Source: Plutella xylostella
Lineage: Eukaryota; Arthropoda; Insecta; Lepidoptera; Plutellidae
Reading direction: 5' to 3'
Length of the DNA: 64,000 bases
Assembly: GCF_932276165.1 (NCBI RefSeq)
Contig: NC_064005.1
Coordinates: forward strand, 558,001-622,000
Positions 35,701-41,003 of this stretch are shown here, piece by piece. How positions within the stretch are numbered: position 1 is the first letter of the stretch; each line of letters begins with the position of its first letter. The position numbers and the translations under genes are program-made. The notes beneath the pieces were generated by a model that saw only the letters and a list, made by a program, of their open reading frames with translations, did not search any database and was not told the origin of the DNA.

Positions 35701-37420
35701 TGTTAACACTAATTTAATTTGTTAAATCATCTTTATCGCTTTATGTTAGAACTGAGATAATTATAACACAGTTATACAGGTTAAAGTTATAAAAATAGCT
35801 GTAACTGAGGGTAAAATGTTTGTTGGGGTATATATAGCAGCGTAGGTGAAAAACTTCGAATGCGCGATGTAGGATTTCATAGAGAATTGCTTCGTTTCCA
35901 TACATAATCTGTGTGTTGCGTTCCGAGCGCCATCTGTTGATTGTGTGGCGAGGTGTCCGCCACATGCTTATTTGATAGGAATGATAAAGTTCTCTAAATA
36001 AAAATAAGAAAATTACAGCTACCTAAATCTTTAAACAAATATCTGCCCCAGCCGGGAATCGAACCCGGGACCTTCGGCATAGCAGTCAGGGCGACTATAT
36101 AACCACTACTTTCACAAGCTTACAGCAAATTTGAAATAAACTTGCCATAGCAAACTTACTTTCACAATCTTACAGCAATTTTTTTTAAAACTTGCCATAG
36201 GAAATTTGACTTTGCAACTATATATCACACAAAAAATAAACTTGAAGCAAGCTTACTTACATAATGTTATCTGGGTAACTATGTATCATAAAAGCTAGTA
36301 TTAATATGAGTCGAAGAACGCTAACTTCGCAACCGGTAAAATATGGGAGGAAATTAGCTTTCTCTCATGTTGCCCTAAACCCTAAAAATGCAGATTTTTT
36401 TGCTGTTGGCACTTGTTTCTTTTGCCAAGTTAGCGATGTCAGACTGTACCTACATATGTAGGTGCGTGTGCGATCTCTATTGGAAAATGTACTAGATAGG
36501 CAGCCACAACACCATCCAGTGGTGGACAATGTTGTTGATAAAAACTTAAATTTAGTTAAGTAGTTAGACGGATAAATTCCATTGTATCTCAGATCGACCA
36601 GAAAACTACCAACTAACTCCAAAAATACAATACCAAAAAACAGCTATATATCTCGGAAACATAACTCTCCGAACAATGGCCTAATTCCGCACAGCCAACG
36701 TGCGTGTCGATTATTAAAGATCGTTAAATTAAATCATCGAAAAAACACTTCAATGACCGGAGCTAACGTAGCGCCTGCACGTTCAGGCTATCGGCTAGCA
36801 GCTAGAGGAAGAGGATAGAAATATGATACAGTAGAATTGAGCGACCGTTAGGTTTGTATTTTCGTACCTAGGCCGATACATGGGTCTGTTAAATTGATTA
36901 AGGCACCTAAATTAACTATAGGGCATGACATAATGTCATATGATCGACTCAAAAGGTTGGGCATCTTGAGCTACACCATAAATTCAGGGACTTAAAGAGT
37001 GCGTAGACTGCTGATTAGGTACCTGTAATGGGTGTTTATGTTTAGCTGCGCTGTTTACATGCGACATAATATTTTATATTAAGTATATGTTATTAGTACT
37101 TATACTATAGCGTTCGGTGTTTAGTTCATAATCTAATATTTACAAATTATGAACTAACTACTAATCTCTAGACATAAAGGTAGGTACTTACTTTCACATC
37201 AACCTAATTAACCTTTACCGTTAGCATAGCACCTACTACCTACAAGTAGGTAGCTCTAACTAAACTAGTTTACCTTATTACCGTGTTTACATACCGTCTC
37301 GCACATATTGAATCACCGGCTGACTTAACTATCTAAAATTAGCTATTCCCCCCCAAAACAACATTGAACTCATAAACAACAGCACCATCAACATCAACGG
37401 AATAAGTACTTACTCGCCAT
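5776..37420 (-). CDS. Atlastin-like dynamin-family GTPase, complete 12-exon gene
   Basis: Coding exons, in transcript order: 37414-37420, 26181-26389, 25444-25593, 24352-24507, 23782-23934, 23157-23295, 22388-22572, 21942-22023, 7117-7250, 6487-6701, 6115-6181, 5776-5862. All have GT-AG borders and the phases join to 1,584 nt (527 residues plus stop), close to fly atlastin. Visible parts: P-loop GAFRKGKSF (residues 52-60), switch I RGGSERETTG (96-105), DTQG (129-132), the RD motif in LIRDWSYPY (201-202), a helical bundle with ATAEANNLSAVAAAKD, then a two-pass membrane hairpin (about 431-449 and 455-476) and a cytosolic tail. All GTPase residues I can check are kept, so it should be active in ER fusion. 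The tail, ending DSNKSK, differs from the canonical atlastin tail. Introns 1 (11 kb) and 8 (14.7 kb) are packed with transposons. It is a diverged paralogue of the + strand gene; exon 1 is the least certain part. Confidence 0.88.
5785..5790 (-). promoter_or_regulatory. Poly(A) signal AATAAA overlapping the atlastin-like stop region
   Basis: AATAAA lies inside the last codons (Ser-Asn-Lys) of the - strand gene, only a few bases before its TAA stop at 5776-5778. Cleavage would give a very short 3' UTR, leaving the convergent 3' UTRs non-overlapping. Confidence 0.45.
6702..7116 (-). other. Atlastin-like intron 9
   Basis: 415 nt between exons 9 and 10. It has a few short GC-rich patches but no recognised repeat or gene. 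Confidence 0.6.
7285..7445. repeat. Dispersed tail repeat with GGCGGTCTTAT motif, copy 1
   Basis: A short block with TAGATAGAATA, CTTTATTTGTACA, AAAAGGCGGTCTTATC and AGACAAC in that order recurs at 25625-25760 in intron 2 of the same gene. It looks like the 3' end of a LINE or SINE family; the parent element is not visible here. Confidence 0.55.
7726..8329 (-). pseudogene. RTE reverse transcriptase, C-terminal piece
   Basis: A reading frame at 8247-7726 encodes the thumb and C-terminal region of an RTE reverse transcriptase (SRSTKIRIYITVIRP, YGCETWTL, RWLGHVERM, KVYLGQPSGRRPVGRPRY). Upstream to 8329 the match continues as TDTNRREDEIDIRIV with a stop and a frameshift before the main frame. 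It resumes where the piece ending at 19240 stops, so both belong to one element. Confidence 0.8.
9264..9710 (-). pseudogene. CR1-like LINE ORF2, C-terminal piece
   Basis: Frame open from 9710 to the stop near 9264. It holds the C-terminal region after the RT domain (RILKMLIPQKFLE, PKISTFYGKRTTQYIIPKL). A similar block, VPKVINLYGRRTKDWLIPKL, occurs at the end of ORF2 of the LINE at 50160, showing the same family group. Confidence 0.75.
9711..10028. repeat. Left LTR of the 8-kb element
   Basis: 318 bp. It holds a (CATT)n run near 9860, a TATAAAA box at 9959-9965 and a TCAGT initiator-like site about 25 bp downstream, so + strand transcription into the interior is plausible. Just inside, an ATG at 10042 is followed after 22 nt by a strong donor-like GTAAGT at 10064. 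Confidence 0.85.
10029..15680. other. LTR element interior, non-coding
   Basis: AT-rich sequence apart from the exon-like patch at 10896-11114. A copy of a lepidopteran repeat with CCGACCCCAAGCTAGGCAG and a GGAT microsatellite lies at about 13085-13195. Only short chance ORFs occur. I see no gag-pol remnant. Confidence 0.6.
10896..11114 (+). pseudogene. Decayed exon-like fragment inside the LTR element
   Basis: The frame starting at ATG 10896 has one TGA at 10968 and then reads RRKRTQKYTQLWENEFSWLR, followed by KDSESDTNAKSIICGEVFS, ending at a donor-like GTACGTAAG at 11115. A W-x-x-E-F-x-W-L pattern followed by I-C-G is what I expect at the start of TTF/BED-type zinc-finger proteins that animals derive from hAT transposases. 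A TGTCA-rich patch upstream (10770-10800) looks like an insect promoter region. It may be a captured first exon, now broken. This is a weak call based on one short block. Confidence 0.3.
15690..16260. repeat. Diverged tandem repeat, period about 170-190 bp
   Basis: About three and a half units, each starting near GAGAATGGCTG (15703, 15911, 16070, 16233) and sharing AATCAAGAT, CACACTTTAATA, ATTACAAAGAAAA and ACACAAGAATAT in order. Units are clearly diverged, so the array is older than the LTR pair suggests for the insertion. Confidence 0.6.
16279..16690. repeat. Eight-copy GGTATGCCGAAG repeat arranged as four dimers
   Basis: A 28-bp core (GGTATGCCGAAG then CACAAGCGGTGCTCAC) occurs at about 16280, 16322, 16387, 16438, 16492, 16534, 16614 and 16656. 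Copies alternate: odd ones have AAGTGCAAGCGG, even ones AAGCACAAGCGG. Within a dimer the spacing is 42-51 bp; between dimers it is longer. Even copies can fold as AGCAC-AAGCG-GTGCT. Frames seen through it on either strand are a by-product of the repeat. Confidence 0.8.
16899..17060. repeat. 33-bp tandem repeat, five copies
   Basis: Units of 33 bp with core GGCCATTGTCCAGCAGTAGA start at about 16899, 16932, 16965, 16998 and 17031. Identity is high; the third and fifth differ at a few sites. Because 33 is a multiple of three it gives an open frame with an 11-residue repeat (RPLSSSRTLIR), which I do not think is a real protein. Confidence 0.85.
17426..17743. repeat. Right LTR of the 8-kb element
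   Basis: 318 bp, apparently identical to 9711-10028. A short palindrome GGGAATG-GGGA-CATTCCC lies just inside at about 17391-17408, where a polypurine tract would be expected. Confidence 0.85.
17715..18839 (-). pseudogene. CR1-like LINE ORF2, reverse transcriptase core
   Basis: Two adjoining frames cover the fingers and palm: about 18798-18540 (VVRPVHKKGKMNDYDKYRPI) and 18449-17744 (FIDYSKAFDTL, GTAQGSVLGPL, FADDTCLIS). The catalytic Asp pair is in FADD. A stop follows ITQSQF at 18540 and the match then continues as FLANKSTSSLLSQF to the next frame. Sequence beyond 18800 and below 17744 belongs to other elements. Confidence 0.8.
19240..19642 (-). pseudogene. RTE reverse transcriptase, middle piece
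   Basis: Carries TGLKQGDALSPVLFNLALEH, the catalytic GYADDLAIL and the KFKYLGCT block of an RTE reverse transcriptase. A TGA stop interrupts the start of the piece (RMRV then stop then AGGGLTDEFEV). It joins the upper piece across the TA target of the Tc1-like element. Confidence 0.8.
19645..21234 (-). mobile_element. Tc1-like (DD34E) DNA transposon, 1,590 bp, inactive
   Basis: Flanked by TA (19643-19644 and 21235-21236) with matching inverted ends CACTGCCGGGCAATGAAAT and its complement, followed by AGTTCCAC. The transposase reads on the - strand: helix-turn-helix N-terminus, then VMFSDESQF, FMHDNARAHTA and SPDLNPIEHAWDEL. I count 34 residues between the second Asp and the Glu, so DD34E. At least three frameshifts break the frame. 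It sits inside the RTE element. Confidence 0.92.
19894..20910 (-). pseudogene. Tc1-like transposase, frameshifted
   Basis: Starts at ATG 20910 (MPVSREDCARIITMVKMG) with paired helix-turn-helix regions (TSQRNAPRIMGVTHTTVRRV). The first frame is good to about 20570 (LAERRLSLTGQQLAQ), the second from there to about 20380 (ARDHTESGEDEWGRVMFSDE), the third from 20369 to about 19990 (GGGSVHVWTGISAEG to LKDALIKEWE), and a last shift gives FGMPNRIEAVLRAHGGNTKY to the stop. All three catalytic acidic residues are present, so loss of function is due to the shifts, not the active site. Confidence 0.88.
21237..21832 (-). pseudogene. RTE reverse transcriptase, N-proximal piece
   Basis: Encodes NCRVDHDPHKEPPDFEEV, LKNHKSPGIDNIAGELWKYG, GIICPIHKKG, YRGIALLPTAYKVLS, QCGFRRNRSTVDQMF and FVDFAKAYDSI, then stops at the Tc1-like insertion. 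The endonuclease domain is missing, so the element was 5'-truncated on insertion or later deleted. Confidence 0.82.
22268..22352 (+). mobile_element. Truncated SINE 3' tail
   Basis: GGATATGCACAAAGGTTCC through ACACCCCCACAGAGAATAGA matches the last part of the full SINE at 32787-33121, including the (GAATA)n end. It lies in intron 7 of the atlastin-like gene. Confidence 0.75.
22445..22950 (-). repeat. Tandem duplication covering the 5' part of atlastin-like exon 7
   Basis: 22445-22690 and 22712-22950 are copies about 270 bp apart. Each has the exon start (acceptor then DIDTDFKSHLRQLV) and the intron upstream. The copy nearer the previous exon (22712-22843) stops after LLLYFK and lacks the rest of the exon (AYMNVFNGSELPEPKS) and any good donor, so the working exon is the lower one, 22388-22572. 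Confidence 0.85.
23576..23700. mobile_element. Small palindromic MITE
   Basis: About 125 bp with inverted ends CCCCCTTATTCAT and ATGAATAAGGGGG, and inner matches AACGTTTTAGCT and AGCTAAAACGTT. TTA occurs close to both ends, which would fit a PIF/Harbinger-type target but is not certain. It lies in an intron of the atlastin-like gene. Confidence 0.7.
23935..24351 (-). other. Atlastin-like intron 4
   Basis: 417 nt; no repeat or gene recognised. Confidence 0.55.
24636..25209. mobile_element. hAT-type MITE with opposed TCTTGG arrays
   Basis: Inverted ends TAGTGTTGCCCAAAT and its complement are flanked by the 8-bp duplication GTTTTGAT (24628-24635 and 25210-25217), the size hAT transposases leave. 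Inside, (TCTTGG)n-type arrays at about 24680-24815 and 25040-25195 run toward each other, the right-hand block ending in CAAGACCAAGAC units. There is no transposase. The Leu-Val or Trp-Ser repeat frames read through it are simple-sequence by-products. Confidence 0.85.
25625..25760. repeat. Dispersed tail repeat with GGCGGTCTTAT motif, copy 2
   Basis: Shares TAGATAGAATA, CTTTATTTGTACA, AAAAGGCGGTCTTATC and AGACAACCTTT with 7285-7445. It lies in intron 2 of the atlastin-like gene. The rest of that intron (to 26180) shows nothing recognisable. Confidence 0.55.
27735..28649 (+). CDS. LINE ORF1, coiled-coil nucleic-acid-binding protein
   Basis: 304 residues from ATG 27735. The first 50 are basic and Pro-rich (PRTARSPPKAAPKKVSADPE). 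Residues about 55-140 form a long coiled coil (LKEEIKQMLADWKLEQ, LESRIQDIQS). The rest resembles the RRM-like and C-terminal RNA-binding domains of LINE ORF1 proteins: SVEIRNIPN at about 150, a GEIRDIYRGPGKPEKNRALA block, and a C-terminal FKYCWTNDGKIFLRKDNGQK block also seen in the ORF1 at 53277-54317 (FKFIWVKYGRVLCRKDENS). No PHD finger, unlike that ORF1. By homology it would trimerise and coat element RNA. Confidence 0.8.
   Translation: MPRTARSPPKAAPKKVSADPEATKNKTPENISQAAKRPRAECSPGNEFLQLKEEIKQMLADWKLEQDSALSKLISEMSDLKAQNFKLQKSFLDVEKSMEFMSSKYEDFSNKMKDISKERDELRSYVLSLESRIQDIQSVSRSSSVEIRNIPNNDKETQQDLTSIVCGIGKTLNVDVSPGEIRDIYRGPGKPEKNRALAVEFHSVLKKKHFLAAVREFNRGKPMPEKLNSSHYGRSGQSIPIYIDEHLPYSAKKLFYEARNYAKQHNFKYCWTNDGKIFLRKDNGQKAINIKSAKCLQSLVPSSQ
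28963..31896 (+). CDS. LINE ORF2, endonuclease-reverse transcriptase, intact
   Basis: 977 residues. Residues about 40-250 are an APE-type endonuclease: ILHLNIRSINKNFDEL, IIALTECWLL (catalytic Glu), SIMGDININI, SSCLDHVML and ITDHKPVLLS (catalytic Asp-His). About 500-790 is the reverse transcriptase: VHPIHKAGDKDSVDNYRPIS, FGFRQNIST, IFLDLSKAFDTV, GIPQGSILGPTLF and the catalytic YADDTALIV. The thumb region has the short Cys-rich insert (NCNCNIIPRV) shared with the other CR1-like copies here. It nicks target DNA and primes cDNA from the nick. No stop or frameshift seen. Confidence 0.92.
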   Translation: MANDKLSFINELDEFNVSQAFLCPLNQCNSIISTNKNPFNILHLNIRSINKNFDELLTILSHYNMDHDIIALTECWLLAKTNANIPHINGYQTFISQDLKNQNDGLVIYIKDGIECSLTEPHFIEGTAVVLTMGLDLAIIFIYRSPSYKSTEGFLLSLDKIICELKGYKTLSIMGDININIKNGNSDPLCDSYLDLLAAHGLLPSHSYPTRESSCLDHVMLRTNKSAKTLVIETNITDHKPVLLSLENSNCRVTRSCYKTNVNFDSIKEEVYSCDFSPVLNSSDANEAADTLINTLSSIINKCTKITKLPKKQRTIKPWMTPGLLRCIANRDKMHKHVNKDPNNIILKISYKRYRNFCTNLLHNLKTNYEKSELLRSKNNPKELWKTIKSISNTKKNISPPDELLKSCISPNLSVNHINQFFSQIGESLAAKIIQPSSSPNTDNVRTSKESLVILSLDFIEIETVILNLRDNCAVGWDGISSKILKSSTEVLVPPITHICNLAISSGVFPQAFKKAIVHPIHKAGDKDSVDNYRPISVLTALSKVLERILNNCIVNFMNKYNTISDNQFGFRQNISTEDAVTALTSSVVKHIDSKHKCIAIFLDLSKAFDTVSIPLLVKKLEQIGIRDFDIFKNYLINRTQSTKIGAHVSSEATINYGIPQGSILGPTLFQIYINQLCEMELANCEIYTYADDTALIVHGSDWSAVKLYAESALRQVMLWLSSNLLTINLKKTNYIAFSLNKRYQPDSNFTIIAHQCTPPKINCNCNIIPRVASARYLGIYIDERLDWHVHLEALTNRVRKIMSVFKCLRRAADPETLKMVYLALVQSTLNYCINVWGGAGKTAFLKLERAQRAVLKVMMSRPFRYSTRQLYLDSNLLTVRQLYVLKVVLRRHSSLSTEMVSRYSNSRTGKNIIPTTKHRTYFSGQNYFHQSARIYNKINKQLGIYSHNKHECKNIVTEFLLKLSYDDTENLLKPWL
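32680..33920 (+). pseudogene. RTE LINE endonuclease fragment, broken
   Basis: The upstream part (32695-32786) has RTLREDENM, the usual start of an RTE endonuclease. After the SINE it continues KSDHMLYHREGNQLSQGGVG, KVVQVYAPTSTHSDTEVE, TIVMGDFNAKVG (catalytic Asn), SSRNRRGQILVDFLE, NEIDLIMTDK and GSDHRLLGG (catalytic Asp-His). At least four stops or shifts break it. The reverse transcriptase is missing. Confidence 0.8.
32787..33121 (+). mobile_element. tRNA-headed SINE, full length, 335 bp
   Basis: Flanked by the 9-bp duplication GCTATCGGA (32778-32786 and 33122-33130). The head has pol III boxes: TAGCTCAGTCGGGTA (A) and GGTTCGAATCC (B). The body has ATCGTGAGGAAACCTGCATG, a core widespread in lepidopteran SINEs and LINE tails, then GGATATGCACAAAGGTTCC and a (GAATA)n tail. 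A tail-only copy lies at 22268-22352. It sits inside the RTE endonuclease fragment. Confidence 0.88.
34618..36030. other. Intron 1 sequence right of the TIR element
   Basis: AT-rich, no ORF. A LINE-like 3' UTR ends in a (TTA)n run at 35025-35055. From about 35280 the sequence has repeated AAGTGTTAA-type motifs that may belong to the putative foldback element. Confidence 0.4.
36045..36115 (-). repeat. tRNA-like fragment
   Basis: On the - strand CCCGGGTTCGATTCCCGGC forms a T-arm with B box. The anticodon arm and D-arm do not pair well, so this is a tRNA-derived repeat head, not a working tRNA. A similar fragment with GGTTCGATTCCCGC lies at about 27568-27640. Confidence 0.5.
36280..37413 (-). 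other. Atlastin-like intron 1, part next to exon 1
   Basis: About 1.1 kb between the putative foldback end and the start-codon exon. It is AT-rich, with no recognised repeat or ORF. Confidence 0.45.
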
Positions 37421-37460
37421 ATCTTTTTTAACCACACTCGACACTGAAAATCACTAAAAC
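37414..37460 (-). other. Atlastin-like exon 1 with start codon and 5' UTR
   Basis: ATG GCG A at 37420-37414 is followed by the donor GTAAGTACT. Its one leftover base joins the two-base start of exon 2 to give Met-Ala-Lys-Leu-Pro. Met-Ala-Lys is also how human ATL1 begins. No in-frame ATG lies between the exon 2 acceptor (26390) and the conserved VAGAFRKGKS, so a separate start exon is required. The 5' end is estimated from the TATA box. Confidence 0.6.
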
Positions 37461-37487
37461 TTCACTTCACTGCAATAAGTACACTTG

Positions 37488-37494
37488 TTTTATA
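37488..37494 (-). promoter_or_regulatory. TATA box of the atlastin-like gene (putative)
   Basis: TATAAAA on the - strand lies about 70 bp upstream of the proposed start codon. This would put transcription start near 37460, giving a short leader of about 40 nt. Confidence 0.4.
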
Positions 37495-37499
37495 AAAAA

Positions 37500-39107
37500 A
37501 CTTATGATATGAATAACATTGATGCGTCCACTTCGGTTGGCTGCGTGGTTGCATGTGTTGAGACGTAATAAAGCTAAGGTCGCCTTGCATGATGTCACAC
37601 TATCTACTGGCCACATGACGTCACGTTTATAATGTTTCTTGTCTGATGCCTGTTGCATGGTCAGTGACTAAACTTGGACATTTTGGTAAGAACTTGGTAG
37701 GTTGATCTTGACCGTGATTACAGTGTGACAAGGTTTCAAGTCCTGAAGTCAACGGCACAAAAGGCGCTCGTTGCCCAAGAAATGTTCTCTGTATCTGTAA
37801 CCCATTCAATCTGAATTTAAAGAACGTTAATATTCCCCTATCTATATAAATTGCCAGTGTAGAGTTCAATGAATGGCAGGGGAGAGCGTAATATATGGCT
37901 TCCCGCATTGTTTATTATTTAATAAGAATAGGTCTTGGAGTAGGTGAGGGCAGTGATGGTGGTAGCCACGCCAAACGCATTCTTACGTCAATGAATTAAG
38001 AACCGATTATCTCACAGCGATAACTATATGGTCCAGTGGCCACTGGGTCTCTCTCATAAATTTTTAGTAGTGCGATCTATTTATGGCACGGTGCCGGTGG
38101 TTTGGGGTGAAGGCACAGACTGTGGCTGAATATAAGTAATTACTCTACGGGCTGAATGATATTTTCGGTGACAAACAGTAGAGCTGGACTAGGGCTTGTC
38201 CCCACCACCACCCTAGTCAGATTACTCGTCACTGGTCAGTCGCCTATTGACATCCAGATCTTCTCTTGGTGATGGAATATTAGATTCATGTCATACTGTA
38301 CCTACCTAAATAGATTAGGTAAGTGTAGGTAGGTACTTAGTGATTATAGGCAAGGAGTCTTTAAGTCCATGCATTCATTAAATATTCAGTTTTACCTATT
38401 AGACTCTGTCAATCTGATATGGCTTTTAATACCTGACTATAAGAGTTATTTCAAGGAACTGAGAAATACACTATGTGCGCCTTATTACCTACTATTATAT
38501 TATGAGGGTGAGCTTCAGTAATAATCTGCTACTTACCTAAGAACATCGATTTAGGACCAAAAGCAGCCCCTGAGTTCACAAACCACTAGACCTAGTATTG
38601 TTACAAATATTCAATAGGATGATAGAAAAATATTTATACTGTGATATTAGAACTTTTTAATTTGTCTCCGCAAATATAAAAATATACCTACATACATACT
38701 TTTGTAGGGAATGTATCTAGTAATACTTAGTAAAAGTATGTATTTTGAATTTACTAAACACTAAAGATGAGAATATTTTTTATGTGTGTTTATGTTTACA
38801 TTATTTATCTACCTATAATATTGCCAGTGCCAGTATTAATTATATGTAACAGTATTTATATCTACAAATATTTAAAGTTTTTCCAAAAATTCAACAGGCT
38901 AGGATAGTCTCTCTACAAAAGACAAACAAAAAATTTATCCAGAATCCATAATAGAATGGCAACTTCTATTGAATGCCAATACCTCTCTGCAACAATCTTA
39001 TTTAAGTATCTGTAATAAATCAATATACATCTGTTGTTTTTATACAATCTCATACATTTCTTTTTTCAAAAACCATGAATTTAACTCATACAATACCCCT
39101 CAATTCT
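37500..39107. other. Intergenic region between atlastin-like 5' end and FKBPL-like 3' end
   Basis: 1.6 kb without a credible ORF. A short palindrome-like stretch with GGACTAGGGCTTG and CACCCTAGTC lies near 38178-38220. FKBPL-like poly(A) sequence should lie just below 39107. Confidence 0.4.
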
Positions 39108-40137
39108 TTAGACAAACATTTTCTTCATAACATTAGCATATTTCGTTTTAATCTCATCCACTTTTGGTTTGAGTAAGCTAGCCTTCTGCTGGGCGGCTCG
39201 GTCACTGGGATCTAATTTCAACACATGTTGGATGTCATTCCACGCCTCCTCGTACAGATTGAGGCCCTGGTACGAGACACATCTCCGGTAGTATGTCTTG
39301 ATGTTGTCTGGGTCATATTTCAAGGCACGGTTGCACAGGTCTAGTGCTGCTTCAAACTCATTGTACTGAATTTGACAGTGAGCTAAATTGTTCAGAAGTT
39401 TCACCTGTAAAATAAGAAGATTTATTAATTTAATCATTCATGCTATGAATATAATTATGCCATGCCATGTGCAAGCCCAGAATATCCTAATTTCGCAATG
39501 GCAGAAAATCTTACAAGATTTAATTATTTTACATCTAAAGCTACAAATAACATGAAAGGCAAACCTTGAGTTCTTTCATTTCCTTAACACTCTCCTCAGG
39601 TATTTCTTCCAAATCTATTGGCTCAATTGCTATTAACATCTTCAGGGCTTTGGAGAACCTCCTAAATGCATCAGCCATTCTCTTCTGCTTCACCAGCTCC
39701 ACTCCTCGCTCTTTGTGGTGTGTGGCCGCTTCATACAGCCGCATCCACCCCCAGTCACTGACTAGCTGCTCCACCGTTGTCTCCTTCAGCTCTAAAGTGA
39801 ACTTATACTCTGCGGCCAGCTTCCCCTCGCAGTCTCGATACGTCATCGTGGCCTCGCACACCTCTCCATTGCACATTTGCTGCAGAATCAGCTCGAAATC
39901 TTTATCTATGAAGCTGTCCAAGTCTCCTATGAGGACTATTCCATTGAACTGTGCACTGAAGACTTGGCTTTCTGGGTCGACTGCACAGTCGCCGCTTTCA
40001 TTAGTACATTTTAAGTTAGTGATTGTGACTTTACAGCGGGAGTCTTCGTACGGGACAACGTTGTAGTCGCCGGGTGTTATGATTTTTTTCTTCAGCTCTC
40101 GGTCTGGTCTAGAGCTGACTGTAGTTTCTTCAGGCAT
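39108..40137 (-). CDS. FKBPL-like TPR co-chaperone
   Basis: Two coding exons, 40137-39565 and 39404-39108, joined in phase 0 (AAG then GTTTGC; TTACAG then GTG), give 289 residues. Residues about 20-130 look like a degenerate FKBP domain (KKIITPGDYNVVPYEDSRCK, FNGIVLIGDLDSF) without the normal prolyl-isomerase residues. About 140-270 hold three TPR units (WMRLYEAATHHKERGVELVK; LLNNLAHCQIQYNEFEAALD; NIKTYYRRCVSYQGLNLYEE). There is no membrane anchor at the C-terminus (VMKKMFV). FKBPL-type proteins bind Hsp90 through the TPRs in the cytosol; FKBP8 (anchored) is the main alternative and fits less well. It shares an 866-bp divergent promoter region with the FASTK gene. Confidence 0.78.
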
Positions 40138-41003
40138 GATTGTGGTCTAGGTGGATGTTAGAAGTTCGAGTAAATAAGAGCAAGTTTAATTAATTAATTC
40201 GCAAAACTGCTCACAAAAACCATTGTTTACAAAAAACAAAACAAGCGAGAAATCCGAAAAATATCAGACACTGTCAGCTGTCACTTAGATACATGTCAAA
40301 ATTTACGCATGCCATCAATGTGTGTAACTCTGAATAATAACAGCCTAAAATTCTCACACTGTCGGAAATAATCTGTGTCACTTTTTTGACGTTTAAGTTT
40401 CAGAGGCGGAAATTTTAAACTTTTCTCGCTTTTCCCCATTTTCCCCTAGAATTTCTGATTTAAATTTAGGCTTAATTAATTACATTGATTAAATAAACTC
40501 AAGTTTCTATTTTGATTTATTTCGTGACTTCTTTAATTACATTGGAAATGTATATTCAGTTACAAGTTTTGAGCATTTTGTTTTGATCATTTTGAGAGTT
40601 TACATCAAGGAGCACAAGTACATGTTGACCTTTAAAGAAGTGGATATCTTTATAAAAATACATAGTTAAAGGTATTTATATTGATTATTTAAAGAAACAC
40701 TGGTAAACCGCTGTCCTAAAATAGTTGTTTACATAACAAAATTTTAGGTTATGTTTTCATTCTTTTCTCATAGGTTATCATCTGTTTAAGGGTTTCCGCA
40801 ACAGGGTGATTGTGTGATCTTCCTATAACTAACTTTACTGAGGCACAGAATAATAACTGAGAGCTCATGAATTTTTATAACCATTGTCACCTCCAGCTAA
40901 TAATCGTCCAGTCCACTTTAGACTTTGGTCTTTTAAAATGTTATCATTCAATATTTCTATGAAGGCTATGAAGTATTTTGTGTCCCTGTATGTTTCAGTG
41001 GCA
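40138..41003. promoter_or_regulatory. Divergent promoter region between FKBPL-like and FASTK genes
   Basis: Both genes start outward from this 866-bp stretch. Near the FKBPL side (40270-40390) lie several TGTCA motifs (CAGCTGTCAC, CATGTCAAA, TGTGTCAC), also seen upstream of AP-2 sigma. TATGTTTCAG at 40990-40998 looks like a 3' splice site just before the FASTK start codon, so that gene may have a non-coding first exon here. No TATA box is clear. Confidence 0.45.

Larger units (their letters stand above)
26436..36273. mobile_element. Possible long foldback-like element around the intron 1 transposons
   Basis: ACCCAGATA near 26436 and its complement TATCTGGGT at 36265-36273 could be the ends of one element. 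Inside each end, AAACTTG/CAAGTTT motifs recur (26450-26575 and 36120-36260), and further in, GTGTTAAG motifs lie in opposite orientation (26900-27200 and 35540-35715). No target duplication is evident. The LINE and TIR element between would be later insertions. Confidence 0.3.

Noticed and set aside
40884..41003. Longer FASTK N-terminus from ATG 40884
   Set aside because: A 3' splice site (TATGTTTCAG) ends just before 40999, and the short form starting at 41004 has a proper presequence. Not fully excluded.
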